DNA of 64,000 bases from Streptomyces sp. TLI_235 (GCA_002300355.1 NSGV01000001.1:4092001-4156000), one strand, 5' to 3'. Shown: positions 1 to 9,559, numbered from the stretch's first letter. The notes: a model not told the origin generated them from the sequence alone. Numbers and translations: made by a program.

Positions 1-1158
1 GCTGATCAGCAGGGAGACGGTGAAACCGATGCCGGCCAGGGTGGAGAGCGCGAACACGTCCCCCCAGCCGAGCTGCGGATTGAGCTCCGCACGGGTGTAG
101 CGCGCCGCCAGCCACGTCCCGCCGAACACCCCGACCGACTTGCCCACCACCAGCCCGATCACCACACCGAGCGGGGTGGCCTGCGAGAACACTTCGCCGA
201 GCGCCTTCCCCGACACCGGGACCCCGGCCGCGAACAGCGCGAACAGCGGCACCGCCACCCCCGCCGACAGCGGCCGCACCAGGTGCTCGATGTGCTCGCC
301 CGGGGAGTGCTCCTCACCCGGGCGGGTGTGGCAGCGCAGCAGCAGACCCATCGCGACACCGGCCACCGTGGCGTGCACCCCGCTCTCGTGCATCAGCGCC
401 CAGATCACCACCGCCAGCGGCACGTACAGATACCACCCGTGCACCCCGCGGCGGTGCAGCAGCCAGAACAGCACCAGGCCGGCCAGCGACAGCCCCAGCG
501 CCCAGAACTTGATGCCGGAGGTGTAGAAGACCGCGATGATCAGGATCGCGATCAGGTCGTCCACCACGGCGAGCGTGAGCAGGAAGGCCCGCAGGGCGGA
601 CGGCAGCTGACTGCCCACCACGGCCAGCACGCCGAGCGCGAACGCGATGTCCGTCGCCGTCGGGATCGCCCAACCGTCGGCATGCCCGCCCGGCGCCAGG
701 TTGACGACGGTGTAGATGACCGCGGGCACCACCACCCCGCTCACCGCAGCCGTCACCGGCAGCAGGGCCGCACTCGGCGACCGCAGCTCGCCCGCCGTGA
801 ACTCGCGCTTGAGCTCGATGCCCGCCACGAAGAAGAAGATCGCCAACAACCCGTCCGCGGCCCAGGCCTCCACGGTCAGGTCCAGGTGCAGCGGCGTCGA
901 CGGGCCGATGGTGTGCTCGGTGACCGACGCGTAGGAGCCGGGCCACGCGTTCGCCCAGACAAGGGCGGCGACCGCGGCGAGCAGCAGCAGGACACCGCCG
1001 ACCGTCTCGGTGCGCAGCGCGTCGAGGATGATTCGGCGCTCGGGCAGCGACAGCAGACCGAGGAACGTCCGGCGCTGTCCACCCGCTGCCTCGCCCGGAC
1101 CGGACCCGGTGGGGCGGCCGGGCTCGGTGGGCCGGTCGGGCTCGGGCGGTGTGCCCAC
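1..1158 (-). CDS. nhaA: Na+/H+ antiporter NhaA (C-terminus cut by window edge)
   Basis: This is an inner-membrane sodium/proton antiporter that exports Na+ in exchange for H+ for pH and sodium homeostasis. The reverse strand reads open for 386 codons from a GTG at 1158 and runs off the left edge. It shows the NhaA segments GIELKREF, TDIAFALG and VVDDLIAI, the last holding the adjacent Asp pair known to carry Na+/H+ in the family, and many hydrophobic helices. The start was chosen because GGAGG lies about 7 bases upstream. The proline- and glycine-rich N-terminal leader of about 30 residues is typical of actinobacterial members. No partner gene is visible. Confidence 0.93.
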   Translation of the reverse strand, partial: MGTPPEPDRPTEPGRPTGSGPGEAAGGQRRTFLGLLSLPERRIILDALRTETVGGVLLLLAAVAALVWANAWPGSYASVTEHTIGPSTPLHLDLTVEAWAADGLLAIFFFVAGIELKREFTAGELRSPSAALLPVTAAVSGVVVPAVIYTVVNLAPGGHADGWAIPTATDIAFALGVLAVVGSQLPSALRAFLLTLAVVDDLIAILIIAVFYTSGIKFWALGLSLAGLVLFWLLHRRGVHGWYLYVPLAVVIWALMHESGVHATVAGVAMGLLLRCHTRPGEEHSPGEHIEHLVRPLSAGVAVPLFALFAAGVPVSGKALGEVFSQATPLGVVIGLVVGKSVGVFGGTWLAARYTRAELNPQLGWGDVFALSTLAGIGFTVSLLIS

Positions 1159-1397
1159 GGCGGGTCCTCCTGGGGCTGAGGCGGGCGGTCGGTGCCGGAG
1201 ACACCGGTGGTGCAGTTGCCGACCAGACTTCCCGGCGCGCCTCGGAGCGGTTCTGATGCCCCGCCCGCATTCTACGGAGCGCGCGACGGCGGTGGAACGG
1301 GCGCAGTCTATGCAGCCCGGGGGCGACGGCCGGGCGACGCGACCGGCCCCGAGCAGGCCGGCGGACGCCGTCCCCCGGACGGCGTGCGACCGGATGC

Positions 1398-2476
1398 GTG
1401 ACCTGCGGTTCGTCCTTATGGTCGGCATCGCGCACCCGCCCGGGTGGCACGGGCGCGACACCCGTCCACCTGCACGGAACCGCCCCGGCGGAGGTCTCCG
1501 CCCTCTCTCCCGACATGGCACGCCGACTTCGCCCGTTGCTCGGACTCCGCACCCACGAGGGCGACGTCGCCGTCATCCGCGAAGACGAACGCACCGTTGC
1601 CTGCCGCGGCTACGCCGACCGGCCGGGCTCCCGACCCGTCCGCGCCGACACCCGTTTCGAACTCGGCTCCGTCACCAAGACCTTCACCGCCCACCCGATC
1701 GACCACTACCTGCCCGCTGGCTCCGTCCCCGGGTACCCGCAGGAACGGCCGATGACCCTGCTCCACCTGGCCACCCGTACCTCCGGCCTGCCCCGCCTCC
1801 CGGTCGGCCTCGCACCGGCGGTGTCGCCCGCTGGTTCACCAGCGCCTACGCCGCCTTCAGCGCACCCCACCTGCTGCGCGCCCTGCCGCGGACGCCGGTC
1901 CGCGGCACACCCGGTACGCGGGTCCGCTACTCCAACCTCGGCACCGGCCTGCTCGGACTCGTGCTGGAGCACGCCGCCGGCCTCCGCTACGAGGACCTGC
2001 TCGCCGCCTGGGTCTGCGAACCGCTCGGACTGTCGGACTGATCGATACCACCTGCGGCCCCGGTCGCACCGAGGGCGCCGGCGACCGACGCGGCCGCCGG
2101 GTGCCCTCGTTCCGTATCCCCGCGCTGCCGGGCGCCGCGGCCCTGCACTCCACCGCCGACGACATGCTGCGCTTCCTGCAGCACATCTGTTGGTGGGTGC
2201 CGGGCCCTTGCTGCGGGCCGCACTGCGCGACGTGGCCCGACCTCGGGTGGCACACCGCCGGGACGGCTCGGGGATCGGCCTGATCTGGGGTCACCGCACC
2301 TCGGAGGAGGGCGAACTGCTCTGCCACCACGGTTCGACCCACGGCTTCAGACCCTCGCCGGATTCGACCCGGTGGGCGGGGTCGAGCCGGTCGCCATGGG
2401 CAAGACCCTGCCGACCGCGCGCCGCGCCTTCACCCGGACCGCGTACGCGACCCTTTGCGCCCTGCGCGGCAGCTGA
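1398..2476 (+). pseudogene. Serine beta-lactamase-like hydrolase, multiply frameshifted
   Basis: These are pieces of one class C beta-lactamase/D-Ala-D-Ala carboxypeptidase-like protein spread over three reading frames. The frame near 1515-1800 has the SxxK nucleophile motif (SVTK). The next frame, 1805-2041, has the YxN motif (YSN in RYSNLGTGLLG). A third frame near 2101-2190 carries STADDMLRFL. The frame near 2190-2340 has the HxG-type triad region (HHGSTHGF). A final shift near 2350 restores a C-terminus ending at the TGA at 2474-2476. At least four shifts are needed, so the gene is dead unless the sequence is poor here. The start is uncertain; an ATG at 1515 is possible. Confidence 0.75.
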
Positions 2477-2495
2477 GCCGGCAGCCCGCACGAAG

Positions 2496-2545
2496 ACGGC
2501 CCCGGGCCGGCCACCGCGGTCTCGCGGCGGCCGGCCCGGGGCCGT
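2496..2545. terminator. Strong bidirectional hairpin
   Basis: Two perfect complementary 17-base arms (2496-2512 and 2529-2545) form a GC-rich stem. It lies between the end of the broken hydrolase and the convergent end of the acetyl-CoA synthetase gene, so it can serve both strands. A T-rich run follows on the plus strand. Confidence 0.75.
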
Positions 2546-2588
2546 TCGTCTCTCTACTCTCCCTGCCTTCTCCGCGTCCGGTCCTTGC

Positions 2589-4544
2589 TCAGTCCTCGCT
2601 GCTCGCGCTCGGCAGCTGGGCCTGGATGAGGTTCATGACGGAGGAGTCGGCGAGGGTGGTGACGTCCCCGATCTCACGGTTCTCGGCGACGTCGCGGAGC
2701 AGGCGGCGCATGATCTTGCCGGAGCGGGTCTTCGGGAGCTCGTTGACGAGCAGGATCCGCTTGGGCTTGGCGATCGGGCCGAGCGTCCTGCCGACGTGGT
2801 CGCGCAGGCCGGCGACCAGGCCGTCGGCGTCGGCGACGCCGCTGCGCAGGATGACGAAGGCGACGATCGCCTGGCCGGTGGTCGCGTCGGTGGCGCCGAC
2901 GACCGCGGACTCGGCGACCGCCGGGTGCGAGACCAGCGCGGACTCGACCTCGGTGGTGGAGATGTTGTGGCCGGAGACCAGCATCACGTCGTCGACCCGG
3001 CCGAGCAGCCAGATGTCGCCGTCCTCGTCCTTCTTCGCGCCGTCACCGGCGAAGTAGCGGCCCTCGAAGCGGGACCAGTACGTGTCGAGGTAGCGCTGGT
3101 CGTCGCCCCAGACGGTGCGGAGCATGGAGGGCCACGGCTCGGTGAGCACCAGGTAGCCGCCGGAGCCGTCCGGGACCTCGGTCGCCTCGTCGTCGACGAC
3201 GGTGGCCGAGATGCCGGGCAGGGCGCGCTGGGCGGAGCCGGGCTTGGTCTCGGTGACGCCGGGCAGCGGGCTGATCATGATGGCGCCGGTCTCAGTCTGC
3301 CACCAGGTGTCGACGATCGGGCAGCGGCCGCCGCCGATGTGCTCGCGGTACCAGACCCAGGCCTCGGGGTTGATCGGCTCGCCGACGCTGCCGAGCACCC
3401 GCAGGCTGGACAGGTCGAACTTGGCGGGGATGTCGTCGCCCCACTTCATGAACGTGCGGATCGCGGTCGGCGCGGTGTAGAGGATGGTGACGCCGTACTT
3501 CTGCACGATCTCCCAGAACCGGCCCTGGTGCGGGGTGTCCGGGGTGCCCTCGTAGATGACCTGGGTGGCGCCGTTGGCGAGCGGCCCGTAGACGATGTAC
3601 GAGTGACCGGTGACCCAGCCGATGTCGGCGGTGCACCAGTAGACGTCGGTCTCCGGCTTGAGGTCGAAGACGGCGTGGTGGGTGTAGGCGGCCTGGGTGA
3701 GGTAACCGCCGGTGGTGTGCAGGATGCCCTTGGGCTTCCCGGTGGTGCCGGAGGTGTAGAGGATGAACAGCGGGTGCTCGGCCTCGTGGCCCTCCGGCTC
3801 GTGGACGGGGCTCTGCCGGTCGACGATGTCGTGCCACCACACGTCCCGGCCCTCGGTGAAGGCGGTGTCCTGGCCGGTGCGGCGCACGACGAGGACGTGC
3901 TCGACGCCGGGGCAGCGGGCGAGGGCCTCGTCGATGGCGGGCTTGAGGGCGGAGGGCTTGCCACGGCGGTGGCCGCCGTCCGCGGTGATGACGAGCTTGG
4001 CGTCGGCGTCCTGGATGCGGGAGACGACGGCGTCGGCGGAGAAGCCGCCGAAGACGACGGAGTGGGTGGCGCCGATCCGGGCGCAGGCGAGCATCGCGAC
4101 GACGGCCTCGGGGATCATCGGCAGGTAGACCGCGACACGGTCGCCCTTGCGGACGCCGAGTTCGAGCAGGGCGTTCGCGGCCCGGCTGACCTCGTCCTTC
4201 AGGTCGGCGTAGGTGAGGGTGCGGGTGTCACCGCCCTCGCCCTCGAAGTGGATGGCGACGCGGTCGCCGAGGCCGGCCTCGACGTGCCGGTCGACGCAGT
4301 TGTACGCGACGTTGATCCGGCCGTCGGCGAACCACTTCGCGAACGGCGGGTTGCTCCAGTCCAGGGTCTCGGTCGGCTCGACGGTCCAGGTGAGGCGGCG
4401 GGCCTGCTCCGCCCAGAATGCGAGCCGGTCCTCGGAGGCCTGCCGGTAGGCGTCAGCGGTCACGTTCGCGGACGCGGCCAGCGCGGCCGGCGGCGCGAAG
4501 CGGCGCTCCTCCTTGAGCAGATTGGCCAGGCTCTCGTTGCTCAA
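2589..4544 (-). CDS. acsA: Acetyl-CoA synthetase (AMP-forming)
   Basis: This 651-residue cytoplasmic enzyme activates acetate to acetyl-CoA via acetyl-AMP. Visible signatures are the P-loop-like YTSGTTGKPKG near residue 261, the A5-type motif DTWWQTETG, the GDGAKKDEDG and GRVDDVMLVSGHNIS hinge region, and PKTRSGKIMRR near residue 609. The lysine in that last motif is the one acetylated to control Acs in other bacteria. I chose the TTG start at 4544 because GAGGAG lies 6 bases upstream and the N-terminus LSNESLANLLKEERRF looks family-like. An in-frame ATG at 4568 lacks a ribosome site. The full family length is present. Confidence 0.95.
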   Translation of the reverse strand: MSNESLANLLKEERRFAPPAALAASANVTADAYRQASEDRLAFWAEQARRLTWTVEPTETLDWSNPPFAKWFADGRINVAYNCVDRHVEAGLGDRVAIHFEGEGGDTRTLTYADLKDEVSRAANALLELGVRKGDRVAVYLPMIPEAVVAMLACARIGATHSVVFGGFSADAVVSRIQDADAKLVITADGGHRRGKPSALKPAIDEALARCPGVEHVLVVRRTGQDTAFTEGRDVWWHDIVDRQSPVHEPEGHEAEHPLFILYTSGTTGKPKGILHTTGGYLTQAAYTHHAVFDLKPETDVYWCTADIGWVTGHSYIVYGPLANGATQVIYEGTPDTPHQGRFWEIVQKYGVTILYTAPTAIRTFMKWGDDIPAKFDLSSLRVLGSVGEPINPEAWVWYREHIGGGRCPIVDTWWQTETGAIMISPLPGVTETKPGSAQRALPGISATVVDDEATEVPDGSGGYLVLTEPWPSMLRTVWGDDQRYLDTYWSRFEGRYFAGDGAKKDEDGDIWLLGRVDDVMLVSGHNISTTEVESALVSHPAVAESAVVGATDATTGQAIVAFVILRSGVADADGLVAGLRDHVGRTLGPIAKPKRILLVNELPKTRSGKIMRRLLRDVAENREIGDVTTLADSSVMNLIQAQLPSASSED

Positions 4545-4657
4545 CGCGCACTCCTCATCGAGTCTCATCTGCCGGGCGATCCCCTGCGGGATTGTCCCGT
4601 GTGTCCCAGCACACAGCTCACCAGGCGAATGGGTGTGTTGACAAGTGCCTCCCGAGA

Positions 4658-4671
4658 ATTGGTGTAGACCT
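4658..4671. promoter_or_regulatory. Possible DasR-type (GntR) operator upstream of acsA
   Basis: ATTGGTGTAGACCT resembles the near-palindromic Streptomyces DasR element core TGGTCTAGACCA with two differences in the core. It sits about 115 bases upstream of acsA in a 487-base gene-free stretch (4545-5031). I see nothing else clear in that stretch. A TTGACA at 4638 has no well-spaced -10 box. Confidence 0.25.
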
Positions 4672-5031
4672 TTGGCGTGCTGTCGGGCCCGGCGCGGACC
4701 TCCGGCGGGACGCCGGGTGAACGTCGGGCGGGGCCCGGGCCGGACACGGCGTGAACGCGGAGCGTCGCGCCCGAAGGGGTGCGTTCGGGCGGGTGCGCTC
4801 CCCGGAGCCCGCCGGGGCGGGCGGGCCCGGGCGCCCGGGGCGTCGGGCCGGAGTGCCCGTACGGCGAGGGCGGGCGGGCGGCTACGGCGCCGCGCGTGAC
4901 GCGTGCAGCGGCGGAACTGCTGGTGCTGGAGCACTTGACGACCTGGCGCATCGGTACTCCACTGACCAGGCGGGCCTGTGGCGTCGCCACGGGCCCGACC
5001 ATCGCACCCTCATGCGACGGAGGCCAATGTC

Positions 5032-5553
5032 GTGTCGGCCACACCTCCTCCCTCCTCTCGGTTCCCCGGCGACTTCGCCGTCGTCCGCATGGACGGCCGG
5101 GTCGGCCGCCTCATCCGAATCGGCCAGTGGCTCAACGGCGACGGCTTCGCCGACTACGAGCACGCCTTCGTCTACCTCGGGGGCGGGCAACTGGTCGAGG
5201 CGCAGCCCGGCGGCGCCGAACTGCGCCCCCTCTCCGTGTACGACGGCCGGCCGGCGCTCTGGTCCACCGGCAGGTACGCCCTGACGGACGCCCAGCGCGC
5301 GGCAATCGTCGCCGCCGCCCGCGGATACATCGGCGTCCCCTACAGCGCGGCCGACTACGTCGCGCTGGCCGCGCACCGCTTCCACCTGCCGGTCGGCCCA
5401 CTGATCAAGGGCTATGTGGCGAGCAGCCGCCACATGATCTGCTCCCAACTGGTCGACCAGTGCTACCTGGACGTCGGCGTCCACCTGTTCTCGGACGGCC
5501 GGTGGCCGGGGTACGTCACACCGGCCGACCTGGCGGGGCTGCTCCGGTCCTGA
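5032..5553 (+). CDS. Permuted papain-like (YiiX/NlpC-P60 type) hydrolase
   Basis: This 173-residue protein has the layout of circularly permuted NlpC/P60 or YiiX-like cysteine hydrolases. A histidine in DYEHAFVYLGGGQLVEA (His44) precedes the catalytic-type cysteine in HMICSQLVDQCY (Cys137). Such enzymes cut amide bonds in cell-wall peptides or lipids; the substrate here is unknown. No signal peptide is visible, so it is probably cytoplasmic. The GTG start at 5032 has GGAGG 8 bases upstream. It is convergent with the SulP gene, whose stop lies 28 bases beyond its own. Confidence 0.75.
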   Translation: MSATPPPSSRFPGDFAVVRMDGRVGRLIRIGQWLNGDGFADYEHAFVYLGGGQLVEAQPGGAELRPLSVYDGRPALWSTGRYALTDAQRAAIVAAARGYIGVPYSAADYVALAAHRFHLPVGPLIKGYVASSRHMICSQLVDQCYLDVGVHLFSDGRWPGYVTPADLAGLLRS

Positions 5554-5581
5554 GGACGGCGGGAGGTGGTGCAGGCGGCCG

Positions 5582-7960
5582 TCAGGCCGTCACCGGTGTT
5601 CGCTCCTGCAGCTGTTCGTCGCGGCGCTCGGCGGACACCGGGGTGAAGCGGCCGGTGCCGCCGTCCAGAACGTAGGCCTGGGCGGTCGCGAAGTCGAAGT
5701 ACATTCCGACCAGGCGCAGCGTCCCGGCGACGACCCGGCGTTCGACCGCGGGGTTGGCGAGCAGTTGGTCGAGCTGTTGGACGACGTTGGTGATGCAGAG
5801 TTCCTCGACCGGGTCGGCGGCCGGCCGGTCGGCGAATCGGGCGGGCGCGCGCTTGGCCCGGGCGAGCGAGCCTCGGCCGTTGCGCAGCCAGCGGACGAGC
5901 GGGGTCGGGCTGCCGGGCTGCTGGTGGACACCGTCCAGCAGGGCCTTCATCGCCCCGCAGCCGGAGTGCCCGCAGACCGTGATCGAGCGGACCTCCAGAA
6001 CCTCGACGGCGTACTGCACGGCGGCCGCGACCGAGTCGTCCGCGGCGCCCGGCTCGTACGGGGCGGGGACGAGATTGCCGACGTTCCGCACGGTGAACAG
6101 GTCCCCGGGACCGCTGCTGGTGATCATGCTGGTGACCATCCGGGAGTCGGCGCAGGTCAGGAAGAGCTGCGAGGGAGTCTGGCCCTCGCGGGCGAGCCTC
6201 GCCAGCTCCTGACGGACCAGCGGCGCGGTGTGCTCCTGGAAGCCGCGCACCCCGTCGAGCAGCAGGCCGTGCGCGTCGCCGCCGTCCTGTTCGATGCTGT
6301 GGTGCCCCATCCACGGCGTCCACGCCCGGAACTGCTGCGAGCCCGCGGCGGGATCCGGATCCAGCGTGCCGTCCGGGTCTAGCACCGCGTGCTGGCTGTG
6401 CTGGTCGGTCACCATGGCGACCCGTCCGCCGGCGGCCTGGTACATGGCCCGCCAGGTGTGCAGCGCCTCGTACGCGGCATGGTCGAGGAAAGTCCCGTCG
6501 TGGTGGACGGTGACCGCCGCGCCCGGGGGAATCTGGGCGAGCGTGCGGCTGAGCCGGGGGACGGCGGCGAAGGTGAGCGGCCCGTGCGTCCGTACGCAGT
6601 GGGTGCCGTCCGGCCCGGTGGTGACCTCGACGCGGGCGCGGGTCAGCCGGTGCAGGGCGAACAGGCCAGCGACCGTTCCGCCGACGGCCACGCCGAGCGG
6701 GACGCCCAGGGTGACCACGCCGAGCACGGTGACCAGGTAGACCGGGAACTCGCGGTGCCGGTGGATGCGCCGGATGTGGGCGAAGCTGACCATCTGGACG
6801 CCGACGACGAGCACCAGGGCGGCCAGGGCGGCGAGCGGGATCCTGCGCAGCCCACCGGCCAGCGCCAGAGCGGCCAGCACCACCCAGCACCCGTGCAGCA
6901 CGGCCGACCAGCGGGAGACCGCGCCCGCCTGCACATTGGCCGTGCTGCGGACGGCGCCGCCGGCCACCGGCAGACCGCCGAGCAGCCCGGAGACCGTGTT
7001 GGCGAGGCCCTGGCCGCGCAGCTCCCGGTCCAGGTCGCTGGAGGTGTGCGTCATACGGTCGACCGCGACCGAGGAGAGCAGTGACTCCACGCCGGCGACC
7101 GCCGTGACCGTCAGCACCAGGGCGAGCAGGCCGGGCCACTGCTCGGCGAGCAGCCGGCCGCTCGGGGCAGCCGCCAGCGCGTGGTGCTGCCAGCCGGGCA
7201 GCTCCACCCGGGCGAGGTGCAGGCCGAGGACGAGGGAGAGCGTGGTGCCGGCGGCGACGGCGACCAGGGCGGCGGGCAGCCGGGTGAGCCTGGCACCGAT
7301 CCGGCCGGCGGCGCCGGGCAGCCGGCCGAGGCGGGGCCAGCAGAAGAGCACGGCGATGGCGAGTGCGCCGACGGCGAGGGCTGGCAGGTGCGGCCCGGCC
7401 AGCTGATCGGGCATCGCGAGCAGGTTGGCCAGGGCGGAGCTCTGCGGTGAGCCGCCGAGCACGACATGGAGCTGGGCCAGGGCGATGGTGAGGCCGACGC
7501 CGGCCAGCATCCCGTGCACGATCGCGGGGGAGACGGCGAGCGCCGCACGGGCCACCCGCAGCGAGCCGAGGAGCAGCTGGAGCAGGCCCGCGGCGACCGT
7601 CACCGCGCAGGCGACCTGCCACCCGTACTGCGCGACGATGCCGGCGGTGATCACGGTGAGGGCCGCGGACGGGCCGCTGACCTGCAGGGGGGTGCCACCG
7701 AGCAGGCCGGCCACCAGGCCGCCCGCGGCTGCCGCGACGAGACCCGCGGTGAGCGGGGCGCCGGTGGCGAGGGCGATGCCGAGCGAGAAGGGCACCGCGA
7801 TCAGGAAGACCGCCAGTGAGGCCGGCAGGTCGTGGAGGAGCACGGAGCGGCCTCGGCCGCTCGCCTTGCGGGGCCCGGGCCGGGAGGACCGGCCGCCGCC
7901 CGGCGGTGCGTGGTCGGTGGTGTCCGAGGCGATGGGTGCGGAGGAGATGTCGAGGGTCAT
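5582..7960 (-). CDS. SulP family transporter fused to beta-carbonic anhydrase
   Basis: This 792-residue membrane protein is probably a bicarbonate transporter coupled to CO2 hydration. About 400 N-terminal residues form the SulP transport core with many hydrophobic helices, beginning VLLHDLPASLAVFLIAVPFS. A STAS-like domain lies near residues 430-520. The C-terminal domain is a beta-carbonic anhydrase with the zinc ligands Cys603 in CADSR, His665 and Cys668 in HSGCGAMK, plus the Asp-Arg pair of CADSR. All catalytic residues are present. SulP-carbonic anhydrase fusions are known in bacteria; the direct role here is inferred. The start is the ATG at 7960, with only a weak GGGAC-like ribosome site. 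Confidence 0.92.
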   Translation of the reverse strand: MTLDISSAPIASDTTDHAPPGGGRSSRPGPRKASGRGRSVLLHDLPASLAVFLIAVPFSLGIALATGAPLTAGLVAAAAGGLVAGLLGGTPLQVSGPSAALTVITAGIVAQYGWQVACAVTVAAGLLQLLLGSLRVARAALAVSPAIVHGMLAGVGLTIALAQLHVVLGGSPQSSALANLLAMPDQLAGPHLPALAVGALAIAVLFCWPRLGRLPGAAGRIGARLTRLPAALVAVAAGTTLSLVLGLHLARVELPGWQHHALAAAPSGRLLAEQWPGLLALVLTVTAVAGVESLLSSVAVDRMTHTSSDLDRELRGQGLANTVSGLLGGLPVAGGAVRSTANVQAGAVSRWSAVLHGCWVVLAALALAGGLRRIPLAALAALVLVVGVQMVSFAHIRRIHRHREFPVYLVTVLGVVTLGVPLGVAVGGTVAGLFALHRLTRARVEVTTGPDGTHCVRTHGPLTFAAVPRLSRTLAQIPPGAAVTVHHDGTFLDHAAYEALHTWRAMYQAAGGRVAMVTDQHSQHAVLDPDGTLDPDPAAGSQQFRAWTPWMGHHSIEQDGGDAHGLLLDGVRGFQEHTAPLVRQELARLAREGQTPSQLFLTCADSRMVTSMITSSGPGDLFTVRNVGNLVPAPYEPGAADDSVAAAVQYAVEVLEVRSITVCGHSGCGAMKALLDGVHQQPGSPTPLVRWLRNGRGSLARAKRAPARFADRPAADPVEELCITNVVQQLDQLLANPAVERRVVAGTLRLVGMYFDFATAQAYVLDGGTGRFTPVSAERRDEQLQERTPVTA

Positions 7961-8224
7961 GGTGTCCCGTCTTTCCGGGGGAACGAACGCAGTCAGGTCC
8001 GGCGGTGGTGCTGTCAGCGGATCGGCTGTCGTGGGCCGCGACGGTTTGGCGGGATGGTGCGGGCGCGGCGACTCGGCCGCGAGGCCCAAGGACCATCAGT
8101 CCGGTCTACCAAGATTCGGTAAACCGAGAGTAATGAGATCTTTGCACAGCGTGAATCCGAACGACAGGTCGGAGCGTTGGATTCACCTTTATGAGTGGAG
8201 GTGGTCCGGTCGGGAACCCGACAG
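7961..8224. other. Leader region between SulP-CA and CooC-like genes
   Basis: This stretch lies upstream of the SulP gene and downstream of the oppositely placed end of the ATPase gene. I see no coding signal. Reads such as TTCGGTAAACCGAGAG near 8115 give a short inverted sequence that could be part of a promoter or operator, without clear assignment. Confidence 0.3.
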
Positions 8225-8276
8225 CCGGGAGGGCCGGCGAACACCCAGCTCAAGGGGTGTCCGCCGGCCCTCCCGG
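8225..8276 (-). terminator. Terminator of the CooC-like ATPase gene
   Basis: A near-perfect stem has outer arms CCGGGAGGGCCGGCG and its complement plus an inner CACCC/GGGTG pair around an 8-base loop. It begins 79 bases beyond the stop codon of the leftward ATPase gene and fits a Rho-independent terminator for it. Confidence 0.75.
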
Positions 8277-8355
8277 CGATGGCGGTGCGCGGTGGTCCGC
8301 GGGCTTTCGGCAACCCGGGGATTGTCCCGCGGGGTGTTCTCCGGGCGGTGCCGGA

Positions 8356-9369
8356 TCAGGCGCGGGCTGCGCCCAGGCCAGCCTCGTCGAGGTCGCCCGC
8401 GGTGGCTTCGAGGCCGAGGACGAATTCCGGATCGACCTGCGTGGCGAGGTCGCGGCCGACCTTCGCGTTGCCCCAGCTCTCGGCATTGCGCAGGTGGAAG
8501 TGGACCGCCTGGGCGGTGTACTTGCGGGGGTCTCGGAGCCCGATCGCGGCGTCGGCCTCCTCCTTCAGTCGCTCCAGGACGCCGCGGTTGGCCGGCTCCA
8601 GCGAGCTCAGCGGTGGCTCGGCGCCCTGCTCCAGCCGGCGCACCCAGTCCGAGTGGCCGAAGGCGGTCAGCAGGTCGTCGCCCACCTCGCGGCGGAGGAA
8701 GGCCAGGTCGTCGGGCCCCTGCACCTTGTTGCCGACCACCATGAGGTTGACCCCGAAGTCGCGCGCGTACTCCTTGTACTGTCGGTAGACGGAGATGCCC
8801 TTGCGGGTCGGTTCGGCGATCAGGAAGGTCAGGTCGAACCGGGTGAACAGGCCGGAGGCGAAGGAGTCCGACCCGGCGGTCATGTCGGTGACCACGTACT
8901 CGTCCTGGGCATCGACGAGGTGGTTGAGCAGCAGCTCGACCGCGCCGACCTTGGAGTGATAGCAGGCCACTCCCAGGTCCTCCTCGGTGAAGGCGCCGGT
9001 CGCCAGGAGCCGGACTGACCCCTCGTCGAGAGCGATCGGGCGGGCGCAGGCGGCGTAGACCGGGTTCTCCTCGACGATCCGCAGCAGCCGCGAACCCCGG
9101 CCCGGAGGAGTGGTCTTGATCATCTCGTCGGCCGATCCGATCAGCGGGTTGTCGCCGCGGAGGTACTGCTTGATCTCCGGCAGGTGGGCGCCGAGCGACG
9201 GCAGCTCGACAGCCTGGCGGTCCGTCAGGCCAAGGGCGGGGCCCAGGTGTTGGTTGATATCGGCGTCGACGGCGATGACCGGCCGGCCCGCGGCGGCCAG
9301 ATGGCGGATGAACAGTGCGGACAGCGTGGTCTTGCCGCTGCCGCCCTTGCCGACGAACGCGATCTTCAT
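8356..9369 (-). CDS. CooC/MinD-like P-loop ATPase
   Basis: This 337-residue cytoplasmic ATPase of the SIMIBI class starts with a deviant Walker A, VGKGGSGKTT at residues 7-16, followed by the switch aspartate in VDADINQHLG. This matches CooC-type ATPases, which load metal into enzymes, rather than chromosome-partition ParA. I cannot name its client; no nickel or CO dehydrogenase gene is near. The C-terminal third has no motif I recognise. The ATG start at 9369 fits the motif distance. A possible metal-regulator-like box lies about 50 bases upstream. Confidence 0.8.
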   Translation of the reverse strand: MKIAFVGKGGSGKTTLSALFIRHLAAAGRPVIAVDADINQHLGPALGLTDRQAVELPSLGAHLPEIKQYLRGDNPLIGSADEMIKTTPPGRGSRLLRIVEENPVYAACARPIALDEGSVRLLATGAFTEEDLGVACYHSKVGAVELLLNHLVDAQDEYVVTDMTAGSDSFASGLFTRFDLTFLIAEPTRKGISVYRQYKEYARDFGVNLMVVGNKVQGPDDLAFLRREVGDDLLTAFGHSDWVRRLEQGAEPPLSSLEPANRGVLERLKEEADAAIGLRDPRKYTAQAVHFHLRNAESWGNAKVGRDLATQVDPEFVLGLEATAGDLDEAGLGAARA

Positions 9370-9418
9370 CTGGGGCTCCGGCTCTCGCGCCGGCGGTCGA
9401 TGCCGCCGAGGGGATGTT

Positions 9419-9441
9419 GGAAATCGTTATCGTCATCGATA
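9419..9441 (-). promoter_or_regulatory. Possible Zur/Fur-like operator
   Basis: The AT-rich reading CGATGACGATAACGATTTCC on the minus strand has one half similar to the AACGATTTTC half of Streptomyces Zur boxes. It stands out as low-GC DNA just upstream of the CooC-like gene. The other half is poor, so this is a weak call. Confidence 0.2.
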
Positions 9442-9559
9442 GCGGTCATGCTAGCGGTGGTTTGGTAGGCCGCACGGGTGGGAAGTGCGGATTGCCTCGA
9501 ACGGGTGATGGCGGGGTTGCTGTGCGGAGGGTGAAGGGTGGTTCATTACCCTCAGGTAC

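Noticed and set aside
1398-4667. 1089-codon open frame on the plus strand
   Set aside because: Only its first third overlaps the broken hydrolase; the rest is antisense to acsA, an artefact of high-GC third positions.
4638-4670. TTGACA promoter with TAGACC box upstream of the 5032 gene
   Set aside because: The spacing is 21 bases, too long for a sigma-70-type promoter.
5463-8096. 877-codon minus-strand frame over the SulP gene
   Set aside because: It is the alternative frame of the SulP-carbonic anhydrase fusion; the chosen frame has all zinc ligands and helices.
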